Shown here: positions 33,854 through 42,249 of the stretch, piece by piece
Position numbering within the stretch: position 1 is the stretch's first letter
Layout of the letters: every line of letters begins with the position of its first letter
Assembly (NCBI RefSeq): GCF_019278525.1
Contig: NZ_CP058986.1
Span: forward strand, 1,116,001-1,180,000
Length of the DNA: 64,000 bases
Source of the DNA: Polaribacter sp. HaHaR_3_91
GTDB lineage: Bacteria; Bacteroidota; Bacteroidia; Flavobacteriales; Flavobacteriaceae
Reading direction: 5' to 3'
Notes under the pieces: model-generated
What the model saw: only the letters and a program-made list of their open reading frames with translations
Told to the model about the DNA's origin: nothing
The model's database searches: none
Made by a program: the position numbers and the translations under genes

Positions 33854-35752
33854 ATGATAAGAACCTTTTTTCTTCGAACCTTAAATAAATATGCATCTAA
33901 ATGGCTAGTTTTATTGATAGACTTATCTTTAGTTTTTATCGCTTTTTTTATTGCCTATTTTATACGTTTTAATGTAAGCTTTAATTTTAACATCTCTAAT
34001 TTATTAAATCAAATACCTTATGTTTTAGGTTTTGCGCTGATAAGTTTTTTAACAGTAGGCTCTTATAAGGGGATTATAAGACATACGGGTATTAGAGATG
34101 CTTTTAATGTATTTATTGCAAGTTCATTAGTCTGTTTGTTACTACTTTTGGCCGTAACTTTTAATGTTTTTTTTAAAGTAATCGATTCTTTTTACATTCC
34201 AAAATCCATTATTATTATCCATTATTTAGTAACTACTTTAGTTCTTATTTTAAGTAGATTTATTTTTAAAGCTTTTTTTGAAGTACTATCCACAGAATTA
34301 GATACAATTCATAATGTTTTAATCTATGGAGCAGGTGACTCAGGTATTATTGCTTTAAATGCGTTAAATAGGGATAAACAAAATAATTATGATGTTATCG
34401 GTTTTATAGACGACAATAAAAATAAAATAGGAAAGAAAATTGATAGAGTATTGATCTTTAACTCTAATGTAATTAATAAAAAATTTATAGAAAAGCATTC
34501 CGTTGATCAAGTGATTATTTCTATTCAGAATATCAAGCCAAATCGATTATTAGCAATTACTGATAAATTTATAAACCTAGATATTGATGTGAAAATAGTA
34601 CCTCCTTTATCTAAATGGATAGATGGAGATTTAAACGCCAATCAAATTAGACAAATTAAGATCGAAGATTTATTAGATAGAGCACCTATTATTATTGATA
34701 ATCCGATTGTACAACGAGAAGTGAATAATAAAGTTGTATTGGTTTCTGGTGCTGCTGGTTCTATAGGAAGTGAAATTTCTAGACAATTAAGTTTATATAA
34801 TTGTAAATTAATAGTGCTTATAGATCAAGCAGAGTCTCCTTTGTATGATTTACAACAGGAGTTAATTCAGAAAGGAATCACTAATTTTGTAGCCATTGTT
34901 TCTGATGTTAGAGACCGGTTTAAAGTAGAGCGTATCTTTAAAAAATATAAACCTCAAAGGGTTTTTCATGCAGCTGCATATAAGCACGTTCCTCTAATGG
35001 AAAAATCGCCGTATGAAGCCATTAAAGTAAATGTGTTAGGAACAAAAAATATAGCAGATTTATCTCATGAATATGGCATAGAAAGGTTTGTAATGGTTTC
35101 TACAGACAAAGCGGTGAACCCCACCAATGTAATGGGAGCTTCTAAACGTATTGCAGAATTATATATAAGTTGTGTAAGTAAAATTTCTAAGAAAACGAAG
35201 TTTACCATTACTAGATTTGGAAATGTTTTGGGATCTAATGGGTCGGTAATTCCTTTATTTAAAAGACAAATTGAAAATGGAGGGCCTTTAACAGTAACAC
35301 ACAAAAAAATTACCAGGTATTTTATGACCATACCTGAAGCGTGTAGCTTAGTTTTAGAAGCTGGAACGATGGGGAAAGGTGGTGAAATATACATTTTTGA
35401 TATGGGGAAATCTGTGAAGATTTTTGAAATTGCCAAAAGAATGATTTATTTATCCGGTTTGCGATATCCAGAAGATGTTGATATCAAAATTACAGGTTTA
35501 AGACCTGGAGAAAAATTATATGAAGAGTTATTAGCCGATGGAGAGAACACTACAAAAACCTACCATAATAAAATAATGATTGCAAAAACGCAAAAGTTAG
35601 ACAACTCAATTGTTAAAATTAAAATAGATGATTTAGCCCTTAATTTTGACAAATTAAACAATAGTGAATTGGTGGCATTAATGAAGACGTTAGTTCCTGA
35701 GTATGTCTCTAATAACTCAGAGTTTGAGATATTAGATGTTAAGCTCAAGTAA
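33854..35752 (+). CDS. CapD/WbpM-type UDP-GlcNAc 4,6-dehydratase
   Basis: A 632-residue membrane-anchored nucleotide-sugar dehydratase. Four hydrophobic helices occupy about residues 15-145, followed by a first Rossmann-like domain (IYGAGDSGIIALNAL) and the catalytic SDR domain with SGAAGSIGSEISRQL and VSTDKAVNPTNVMGASKR. The full-length architecture matches WbpM/PglF. It makes UDP-2-acetamido-2,6-dideoxy-4-hexulose, the precursor for QuiNAc, FucNAc or bacillosamine-type sugars. It follows the aminotransferase by 31 nt and closes the sugar-initiation module. Confidence 0.93.
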   Translation: MIRTFFLRTLNKYASKWLVLLIDLSLVFIAFFIAYFIRFNVSFNFNISNLLNQIPYVLGFALISFLTVGSYKGIIRHTGIRDAFNVFIASSLVCLLLLLAVTFNVFFKVIDSFYIPKSIIIIHYLVTTLVLILSRFIFKAFFEVLSTELDTIHNVLIYGAGDSGIIALNALNRDKQNNYDVIGFIDDNKNKIGKKIDRVLIFNSNVINKKFIEKHSVDQVIISIQNIKPNRLLAITDKFINLDIDVKIVPPLSKWIDGDLNANQIRQIKIEDLLDRAPIIIDNPIVQREVNNKVVLVSGAAGSIGSEISRQLSLYNCKLIVLIDQAESPLYDLQQELIQKGITNFVAIVSDVRDRFKVERIFKKYKPQRVFHAAAYKHVPLMEKSPYEAIKVNVLGTKNIADLSHEYGIERFVMVSTDKAVNPTNVMGASKRIAELYISCVSKISKKTKFTITRFGNVLGSNGSVIPLFKRQIENGGPLTVTHKKITRYFMTIPEACSLVLEAGTMGKGGEIYIFDMGKSVKIFEIAKRMIYLSGLRYPEDVDIKITGLRPGEKLYEELLADGENTTKTYHNKIMIAKTQKLDNSIVKIKIDDLALNFDKLNNSELVALMKTLVPEYVSNNSEFEILDVKLK

Positions 35753-35767
35753 GTTAAAATAAAATAG

Positions 35768-35775
35768 TATTTTCG
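35768..35775 (+). promoter_or_regulatory. Possible promoter box before the export genes
   Basis: TATTTTCG resembles the TAnnTTTG -7 box with one change, 18 nt before the wza ATG. No clear -33 TTG is present, so this is a weak candidate for an internal promoter of wza-wzc. Confidence 0.3.
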
Positions 35776-35793
35776 CAAAAAAAAAATGTATAA

Positions 35794-36558
35794 ATGATTA
35801 GAATTAGAACGATTCTCTTTTTGTTAGTGGTTGTAATGTCATCTTGTGTTTCTAACAAAGATATTGCCTATTTTCAATTTGATGAGATTGAACAGCTTAA
35901 TGTGAGTAATAATTTTGAAACAATTTTTAAGCCAGATGATTTGTTACAAATCACCATTTCTTCAGAAAATATTGAAGCAACCTTACCTTTTAATCTACCA
36001 GCAGTAACTTTTGGAACTACGGGTACAGCAACAGGAATCCCTAAACAACAGACGTATTTAATAGATAGTAAGGGAGAAATAGATTTCCCTGTGTTAGGTA
36101 AGTTAAAGTTAGGTGGAGTTTCAAGGGAAGATGCTTTAGAGCTATTTAAAGAAAAATTATCTCCAGATTACCTTGCTAGTCCTACGATTAATATAAGCAT
36201 TGCTAATTTTAAAGTGACGGTGTATGGAGATGTTAAAAACCCAGGTACTTTTACAATTCCGAATGAAAGAGTAAGTATACTAGATGCGATAGGATTGGCA
36301 GGCGACTTGAATATTTCAGGGAAACGAGACAATGTGTTGGTTATTAGAGAAGAAAGTAATAAAAAGGTACAATATAGAGTGAATTTGTTGTCTAATAAAA
36401 CCTTGACTTCTCCCGTATTTTATTTACAACAAAATGATGTAGTCTATGTGGAACATAATAAAGCTAGAATTCAGTCTGCTTCCTCCAATTCGAATACAAC
36501 CTTAATTATATCCGTTACAAGTTTGATTATTACCTTAATATCTATTTTAACAAGATAA
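35794..36558 (+). CDS. wza: Polysaccharide export outer-membrane lipoprotein (Wza-like)
   Basis: A 254-residue protein with a lipoprotein signal: hydrophobic residues 6-16, then a lipobox ending in MSSC. The Poly_export domain starts near residue 45 (FKPDDLLQITISSENIEA), with GEIDFPVLGKLKLGG, and one SLBB domain follows (VYGDVKNPGTFTIP...SILDAIGLAGDL). A C-terminal hydrophobic helix (SVTSLIITLISIL) is typical of Bacteroidota versions. It would form the periplasm/outer-membrane channel with Wzc. The gene is 3 nt before wzc. Confidence 0.93.
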   Translation: MIRIRTILFLLVVVMSSCVSNKDIAYFQFDEIEQLNVSNNFETIFKPDDLLQITISSENIEATLPFNLPAVTFGTTGTATGIPKQQTYLIDSKGEIDFPVLGKLKLGGVSREDALELFKEKLSPDYLASPTINISIANFKVTVYGDVKNPGTFTIPNERVSILDAIGLAGDLNISGKRDNVLVIREESNKKVQYRVNLLSNKTLTSPVFYLQQNDVVYVEHNKARIQSASSNSNTTLIISVTSLIITLISILTR

Positions 36559-36561
36559 ACA

Positions 36562-38952
36562 ATGCTAGATCATAAAGAAAATACTGTTTTTAATGGTAGT
36601 GAAGAACCTACTTTAAACATTCGTGAAGAGTTAGAGAAGTATCTATTTCATTGGAAATGGTTTGTATTAGGTGGTCTTATTGCGCTATTTGTTGCTTTCA
36701 TGTATTTAAGATACAGTACAGCTCAATATAGTGCATCTACATCAATTCTTATAAAAGACAACCAAAAGTCTGGAATTTCACAAGAATTGGAGGCTTTTAA
36801 AGATATGGGAATTGTTGGTGGAAGCTCTTCCAATAATACGGATAATGAAATAGAAATTTTAAAGTCTCGTAAGATTATTGGAGCGGTAGTAGATACGCTT
36901 AATTTAACAACTGTATATTTTCAGGAAGGAAGAGTAAAGAGAACTGAGATTTATGAACAAAATCCAATTAAAATAATCTTTGAAGCTAATAAAGAACCTT
37001 TTATAAAAGTTGAAAAAGATACCTCTTTTACCGTTAATATTTCCTCAGCAAATAAATTAGAATTAAAAGATGTGGAAGATAATTTGATTTCTGAACATTC
37101 TTTTGACGAAATAATTACTTCTGATTTTGGGAACTTTAAAGTATTACAAACAGAAAATTTTGAATTTAAAGAAACACATGAAATTTATGTGAGTATTTTA
37201 AAAAGAAACAAAGTAATTGACGACTATAAAAATGCTGTTAATGTGAGTGCAGTAGATAAAAACTCAAGTGTTTTAACCTTATCATTTAATCACCCCATAA
37301 AAGAAAAAGCAGAAAATTTTTTAAACGAACTAGTCACTCAGTACAATTATGATGCGATTAAAGATAAAAGTGAAGTTTCTCAAAAAACAAAAGTTTTTAT
37401 TGATGAACGATTATCGGCTATTGGGAAAGATTTAAATGAGATACAAGATAGAGTAAAGAATTTTAAAACAGATAATAAGATTACGGGACTTTCTGCCGAA
37501 GGAGAGTTAGCTTTGCAAACAGCTTCTTTAAATAATGAAAAGTTAATAAATATAAAAACACAATTAAATATTGCAGAAGGTGTTTTAAGTAATATAAAAA
37601 ATCAGTCTAATATCGACGAAACTTTACCACAAAATTTAGGGTTTTCTGAAGGTTCTATTTCAAATTCTATAAAAGCCTATAATGAGTTAGTGGTGTATAA
37701 GAATCGCTTAAGTGTAAATGCAGGTGATAAAAATCCTCAAATTATACAATACCAAAAAGAAATTAATTCTTTAAAAATCAATTTAAGAAATAGCATTTCA
37801 AATTTAATTGCCTCCTTAGAAACACAGTATGCTCAAATTACTAAAGAAGCCAATAAAGTAAACGCTAAAGTATCTGCAATTCCTGATTTAGAAAGAGGTT
37901 ATATTGATATAGAAAGAGAACAAGAAATTATTTCTGGTTTGTATTCTTATTTATTAAAAAAGAAGGAAGAAACTGCCATCTCTCTGGCGGTTACGGTGCC
38001 AAATGCTAAAATTATAGATGTAGCATATAGTAACGGAATCCCAGTTTCTCCAAAAAGGAAAATAATCTTTTTAGCAGCGTTATTACTAGGTGTAATAATT
38101 CCTTTTATAATTATTTATGTTAAAGACCTTTTAGATACCAAAATACACACTCGAAAAGATATAGAAGAATTAACTACGGTGCCTTTCATAGGAGATGTAC
38201 CACATTCTGAAACTAATGAGAAAGTTGTTATTGGAAACGATGCAAGAACAAGTACAGCAGAGGCCTTTCGTTTGATACGAACCAATTTAGATTTTATGTT
38301 GCCTACTAAAGAAAGTAATGAAGGCAAAACAATTTTTATTACTTCCACTACCAGTGGAGAAGGGAAATCTTTTATCTCCATTAATCTTGCAGCGGCACTT
38401 TCACTTTCTAATAAAAAGGTATTATTAATAGGATTGGACCTTAGGGCTCCTAAAGTTACAGAATATTTAGGGATACCAGAACGCAAAGGAATTACCAATT
38501 TTATTACAAACGAAAAAATTTCTTTAGATGATATCAAGTTTTCTATTCCAGAAATTAAAGGATTAGATATTATCGCATCTGGTGTTATTCCGCCAAACCC
38601 TGCTGAATTATTATTGCATTCTAAGGTAAAAGAGTTATTTGAAGAGGTTAAAAATGACTATGATTATATTATTGTAGATACTGCACCTGTAAATTTAGTA
38701 ACAGATACCTTGTTGGTCTCTAAGTATGCAGATATGTTCTTATATGTTTCTAGAGCTAATTATTTAGATAAACGCATGTTAAATGTTGCGCAGACGTTAT
38801 ACAATGAAAAGAAATTACCAAATATGGCTATTGTTTTAAATGATACAGACATGACAAGAGGTTATGGCTATGGTTACGGATATGGTTACGGTTATGGAAA
38901 CGCTTATGTAGAAACCGTTAAAAAACCTTGGTATAAAAGAATTTTAAGCTAA
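36562..38952 (+). CDS. wzc: Wzc-type tyrosine autokinase / chain-length regulator
   Basis: A 796-residue inner-membrane protein. A Wzz domain begins near residue 15 with a first membrane helix (WFVLGGLIALFVAFMYL). A coiled-coil periplasmic region spans about 250-470, and a second helix (IIFLAALLLGVIIPFIIIYV) lies near residue 500. The cytoplasmic BY-kinase has Walker A STTSGEGKSFISINLAAAL, Walker A' LLIGLDLRAPK and Walker B YDYIIVDTAP. The C terminus is a Tyr cluster of six Gly-Tyr units, the autophosphorylation tail. It couples polymer length and export with Wza and is expected to be dephosphorylated by the facing CpsB-type phosphatase. Confidence 0.95.
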   Translation: MLDHKENTVFNGSEEPTLNIREELEKYLFHWKWFVLGGLIALFVAFMYLRYSTAQYSASTSILIKDNQKSGISQELEAFKDMGIVGGSSSNNTDNEIEILKSRKIIGAVVDTLNLTTVYFQEGRVKRTEIYEQNPIKIIFEANKEPFIKVEKDTSFTVNISSANKLELKDVEDNLISEHSFDEIITSDFGNFKVLQTENFEFKETHEIYVSILKRNKVIDDYKNAVNVSAVDKNSSVLTLSFNHPIKEKAENFLNELVTQYNYDAIKDKSEVSQKTKVFIDERLSAIGKDLNEIQDRVKNFKTDNKITGLSAEGELALQTASLNNEKLINIKTQLNIAEGVLSNIKNQSNIDETLPQNLGFSEGSISNSIKAYNELVVYKNRLSVNAGDKNPQIIQYQKEINSLKINLRNSISNLIASLETQYAQITKEANKVNAKVSAIPDLERGYIDIEREQEIISGLYSYLLKKKEETAISLAVTVPNAKIIDVAYSNGIPVSPKRKIIFLAALLLGVIIPFIIIYVKDLLDTKIHTRKDIEELTTVPFIGDVPHSETNEKVVIGNDARTSTAEAFRLIRTNLDFMLPTKESNEGKTIFITSTTSGEGKSFISINLAAALSLSNKKVLLIGLDLRAPKVTEYLGIPERKGITNFITNEKISLDDIKFSIPEIKGLDIIASGVIPPNPAELLLHSKVKELFEEVKNDYDYIIVDTAPVNLVTDTLLVSKYADMFLYVSRANYLDKRMLNVAQTLYNEKKLPNMAIVLNDTDMTRGYGYGYGYGYGYGNAYVETVKKPWYKRILS
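38860..38895 (+). repeat. Hexanucleotide (Gly-Tyr) array in wzc
   Basis: Six in-frame GGN-TAY units code for six Gly-Tyr pairs at the Wzc C terminus. Third-base differences (TAT/TAC, GGT/GGC/GGA) break perfect identity, so the array is old or under selection. Unit gain or loss would keep the frame and change the number of phosphorylatable tyrosines. Confidence 0.85.
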
Positions 38953-39016
38953 AAAAGTGGTCTGACTTTGTCATACTGAATTAAAATTTTAATAATAATC
39001 TATATATAGATTCACA

Positions 39017-39044
39017 AAAAAAGCATCCAATTGGATGCTTTTTT
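39017..39044. terminator. Perfect palindromic bidirectional terminator
   Basis: A 28-bp perfect palindrome, with AAAAAAGCATCCAA and its exact complement meeting in the centre, lies between the convergent wzc and phosphatase genes. A- and T-runs on both sides allow termination in both directions. Confidence 0.85.
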
Positions 39045-39045
39045 A

Positions 39046-39783
39046 TTATATGAATTTTTTATTGTTACTTAAGAGATGCTTAATTTTTTCTAAATTCTTT
39101 TTAGTTCCTATCTTTTTTAGAAGTTCTAAATGGTTCTTATGATGTGTATCGGTACCAACAAAATCATATAAATTTTCTTTTAATATTTTTTCACATACTT
39201 TTTGCACTCCTTTTCCATATTGCTCTGTAAGGGATAATAAATTTAACTGAAACAAACAACCTGCTTTTTTTAATTTATAATAATGGGTAAAGTCATTGTG
39301 AAGAAAACTATAGCGCTCAGGGTGCGCTAAAACGGGTTTGTATCCTTTAACTTGTATTTCAAAGAGAATTTCATAAAGATTAATTGGCGCACTGAAATAA
39401 GACATTTCTACCAAAACATAATTGTCTTTTAATGTAAGAATGTCATTCTTTTCTAATAATTCAGAAAACTGTTCATCCATCATGTATTCTGCAGCTGCTT
39501 GTATGTAAACATCTGTAATATTTCTTCTTTGTAACTCTTCTTGTACTTCTCTAAGTTTGTCTTTTATAGTATCCGAAGAGTTTTGATAAAGATCTCCCAA
39601 CACATGAGGTGTTGTGATGATGTTTTTAATACCATAAGATCGCATCTTATTTATTAATGCTATAGAGGTTTCTATATTTTTTGCTCCATCATCAATTCCT
39701 GGCAGTAAATGTGAATGGATATCTATAAAGCCATCTGGAAAAAAATCGATTAAAGGAATTTCTTTCTTTTTAAAAAAGATCAT
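39046..39783 (-). CDS. CpsB/CapC-type tyrosine-protein phosphatase (PHP family)
   Basis: A 245-residue metal-dependent phosphatase of the PHP fold. It contains the metal-binding FIDIHSHLLPGIDDGAKN at residues 17-34, followed by IITTPHV, LAHPERYSFLH and GTDTHHKNHL, the histidine-rich sites of the family. It should dephosphorylate the tyrosine tail of Wzc and so control polymer export. It faces wzc, with only a terminator between them, and is transcribed from its own promoter on the minus strand. The family is unrelated to the low-molecular-weight Wzb phosphatases of enterobacteria. Confidence 0.93.
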   Translation of the reverse strand: MIFFKKKEIPLIDFFPDGFIDIHSHLLPGIDDGAKNIETSIALINKMRSYGIKNIITTPHVLGDLYQNSSDTIKDKLREVQEELQRRNITDVYIQAAAEYMMDEQFSELLEKNDILTLKDNYVLVEMSYFSAPINLYEILFEIQVKGYKPVLAHPERYSFLHNDFTHYYKLKKAGCLFQLNLLSLTEQYGKGVQKVCEKILKENLYDFVGTDTHHKNHLELLKKIGTKKNLEKIKHLLSNNKKFI

Positions 39784-39798
39784 ATCATTATTTTAGAA

Positions 39799-39806
39799 CA
39801 AATTTA
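39799..39806 (-). promoter_or_regulatory. -7 promoter box of the phosphatase gene
   Basis: On the minus strand TAAATTTG matches TAnnTTTG exactly, 15 nt before the start codon at 39783. The -33 region is less clear. Confidence 0.45.
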
Positions 39807-39889
39807 CAATAATTTAACGTGTTTCATAAATGTTATACTCAATCAAAATAAAATATTTAATACGAAAACGATTGAATATTGATTTCTTA

Positions 39890-39920
39890 TTGTATATCAA
39901 TTTTAGTTGTAATATCTTTG
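39890..39920 (+). promoter_or_regulatory. Promoter of the BadF/BadG-type kinase gene
   Basis: TTG at 39890-39892 and TATCTTTG at 39913-39920 are 20 nt apart, an exact consensus match. The start codon is 17 nt further on. Confidence 0.7.
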
Positions 39921-39937
39921 AGTAAAACAATATAATT

Positions 39938-40789
39938 ATGATTTTAATTGCAGATGGAGGTTCTACAAAAGCAGACTGGATTGCTATAAATAAAAATAAG
40001 GAAGAGGCGTTTAGAACAAGGACACTTGGTTTAAATCCTGCTATAGTTCCAGCAGAAGAACTTTATAACAGAATCATTAACATGTTTCAATTAATTAATG
40101 TTAAAGACGATGTAGAAGAGATTCATTTTTATGGAGCGGGTTGTGGTACTCCTAAGCCTATTCAGATTTTAAAAACTATCTTAGAGTCTATCTTTGTGAA
40201 TGCAAAAATAGTTATTTCAGAAGATATGTTAGCGGCTGTTTACGCGGCAACAGGTAATGAACCAGCTTTAGTTTGTATTTTGGGTACGGGATCTAATAGT
40301 TGTTATTATGATGGTAAAAACATGGAAATGTTAGTACCTTCTCTAGGATATATTTTAATGGATGAAGCAAGTGGTAATTACTTTGGTAAAAAATTGATTA
40401 TCGATTATTTCTATAACAATATGCCAGTAGAAATTGCTGAGAAATTTAAAGAAGAGTTTGATCTTGATCCAGACTATATTAAGAAAAATTTATATAGAGA
40501 ACCAAACCCGAATATGTATTTAGCATCTTTTGCAAAGTTTATGTTCGATTTTAAAGAAGAAAAATATATTAAAGAAATTATTACAGCAGGTTTTCAAGAG
40601 TTTTTTAAATATAGAATTTTGCCTTACAACAAAACTGCAGAAACACCAATTTACTTTATTGGTTCTATAGCGCATTACTTTAGAGATATTTTAGAAGAAA
40701 TGGCTGTAAAAAACAATTTAGTTATTACTGATGTCATACAGAGACCTATTGATAACTTATTAGAATATCATAGAAATAATATCAAATAA
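39938..40789 (+). CDS. BadF/BadG/BcrA/BcrD ATPase family, N-acetylglucosamine kinase-like
   Basis: A 283-residue sugar kinase of the ASKHA fold. The phosphate-1 motif is IADGGSTKADWIAI at the N terminus; phosphate-2 is CILGTGSNSCYYDG near residue 112. LMDEASGNYFGKKLI follows, and the adenosine motif IYFIGSIAHYF lies near the C terminus. It probably phosphorylates N-acetylglucosamine from cell-wall or polysaccharide turnover. It has its own promoter. It lies next to the polysaccharide locus but is not obviously part of it. Activity on another amino sugar is possible. Confidence 0.85.
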   Translation: MILIADGGSTKADWIAINKNKEEAFRTRTLGLNPAIVPAEELYNRIINMFQLINVKDDVEEIHFYGAGCGTPKPIQILKTILESIFVNAKIVISEDMLAAVYAATGNEPALVCILGTGSNSCYYDGKNMEMLVPSLGYILMDEASGNYFGKKLIIDYFYNNMPVEIAEKFKEEFDLDPDYIKKNLYREPNPNMYLASFAKFMFDFKEEKYIKEIITAGFQEFFKYRILPYNKTAETPIYFIGSIAHYFRDILEEMAVKNNLVITDVIQRPIDNLLEYHRNNIK

Positions 40790-40925
40790 TAGTAGTGTCC
40801 GATATAATATTTTTATCGAGAAATGGCAGACATTTGATTTTAAATTATAATTATTTGGAATAATGTTGTGGTCTCGATTGTTGTTTCCAAAATCGAAGCA
40901 ATCTTATGTTTTTTTGGCAATAATA

Positions 40926-42182
40926 TCAACTAATAGCATCTAACAGTCTTTCTAAACGCATTCCTCTTGAACCCTTAATCAGAATTGATTGATGTTTAAG
41001 AGGATTGTTTTTTAGGTAGCTTAATAAGTCTTCAAACGTTTTAAACAACGAGTTCTTTGTTTTGGTTTGATGAAAATTTGCGCCAACAAAAAAACAATTG
41101 TTAAAGTGCAGGCTCTCTACAAAGTTTACTATATTTTGATGTTCTTCTAAGCTCGTTTTTCCCAACTCGAACATATCACCCAAAATAACGGTTTTACTTT
41201 CAGCTTTAATATCTTCAAAATTTTCTAAGGCAGCTTTCATGCTTGTAGGATTCGCATTATAAGCATCTAAAATAATGGTATTCGTTGTTTTTTTAATGAT
41301 TTGCGAACGATTGTTTTCTGGGGTATAGTTTTCTATTCCAGCTTTTATATCTTGATTAGAAACCTTAAAGTGATTTCCAATGGTACAAGCAACAGCGATG
41401 TTTGTGTAATTGTATTTCCCGATTAGGTTACTTTGTATTTCGTTAGAATTTAAAGCTAATTTTACAAACGGATTTACCTCCATAAATTGCAAAGTTTCTA
41501 GAAACGGAATAGATTCTATGCTCTTTGTCTTGTCCACTTGTATCGGATCTTGTGGGTTTATAAAGACAGTCTTATTATGCTCTTTTAAATAGGCGTATAA
41601 TTCACTCTTAGCAGTTATAACTCCTTCAATTCCGCCAAAACCTTCTAAATGTGCTTTTCCGAAATTGGTGATATAACCAAAATCAGGTTTACAAATAGTA
41701 CACAGAAATGCAATCTCTTTTTTATGATTTGCGCCCATTTCTACAATGCCTATTTCAGTTTCAGGCGTCATGGAGAGTAGAGTAAGAGGTACTCCAATAT
41801 GATTGTTTAGATTTCCTTTGGTGGCACTCGTTTTATATTTTGTAGATAATACGGCGTTTATCAACTCTTTGGTCGTTGTTTTACCATTACTACCTGTAAG
41901 ACCAATTATAGGAATAGCGAGTTCTTGTCTGTGGTATTGTGCTAATGCTTGTAGTGTTTCTAAAACATCATCAACCAAAATAGTATGAGGATGTTTATTA
42001 TATTTTTCTTCATCTATTATGGCATAAGATGCGCCTTGCTTTAAAGCTTCTTCTGCAAATGCATTTCCATTAAAATTATCGCCTTTTAGGGCGAAGAAAA
42101 TAGTGTTTTTTCTAATAGTTCTAGTATCCGTGTCTACAAGAAAATGTTGGGTGAATAATTGGTAAATGTCTTCGATTTTCAT
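40926..42182 (-). CDS. murF: UDP-N-acetylmuramoyl-tripeptide--D-alanyl-D-alanine ligase
   Basis: A 418-residue Mur ligase that adds D-Ala-D-Ala to the peptidoglycan precursor in the cytoplasm. The P-loop GLTGSNGKTTTKELINAVL, EMGANHKKEIAFL, TNFGKAHLEGFGG and LDAYNANPTSMKAAL are the expected motifs. The N-terminal domain begins MKIEDIYQLFTQHFLVDTD and contains FFALKGDNFNGNAFAEEAL. Start ATG is at 42182. It follows gldJ on the same strand, but the gldJ terminator ends only about 10 nt before this ATG, so murF expression must depend on read-through or a very close promoter. Confidence 0.94.
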   Translation of the reverse strand: MKIEDIYQLFTQHFLVDTDTRTIRKNTIFFALKGDNFNGNAFAEEALKQGASYAIIDEEKYNKHPHTILVDDVLETLQALAQYHRQELAIPIIGLTGSNGKTTTKELINAVLSTKYKTSATKGNLNNHIGVPLTLLSMTPETEIGIVEMGANHKKEIAFLCTICKPDFGYITNFGKAHLEGFGGIEGVITAKSELYAYLKEHNKTVFINPQDPIQVDKTKSIESIPFLETLQFMEVNPFVKLALNSNEIQSNLIGKYNYTNIAVACTIGNHFKVSNQDIKAGIENYTPENNRSQIIKKTTNTIILDAYNANPTSMKAALENFEDIKAESKTVILGDMFELGKTSLEEHQNIVNFVESLHFNNCFFVGANFHQTKTKNSLFKTFEDLLSYLKNNPLKHQSILIKGSRGMRLERLLDAIS

Positions 42183-42191
42183 CTTTTAAAA

Positions 42192-42227
42192 ATAAAAAAA
42201 CCTCACTGTAATACATACAGTGAGGTT
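42192..42227 (-). terminator. Terminator of gldJ, abutting murF
   Basis: A perfect 12-bp stem (42199-42210 with 42216-42227), 5-nt loop, read on the minus strand into seven U. It is strong by inspection and stands directly between the gldJ stop and the murF start. Confidence 0.8.
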
Positions 42228-42249
42228 GTGTTCTTTTATAAATAGTGTA

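Noticed and set aside
8973..39783. Integrated mobile element or prophage
   Set aside because: No integrase, transposase, phage structural gene or flanking direct repeat is visible; the region is a coherent polysaccharide locus.
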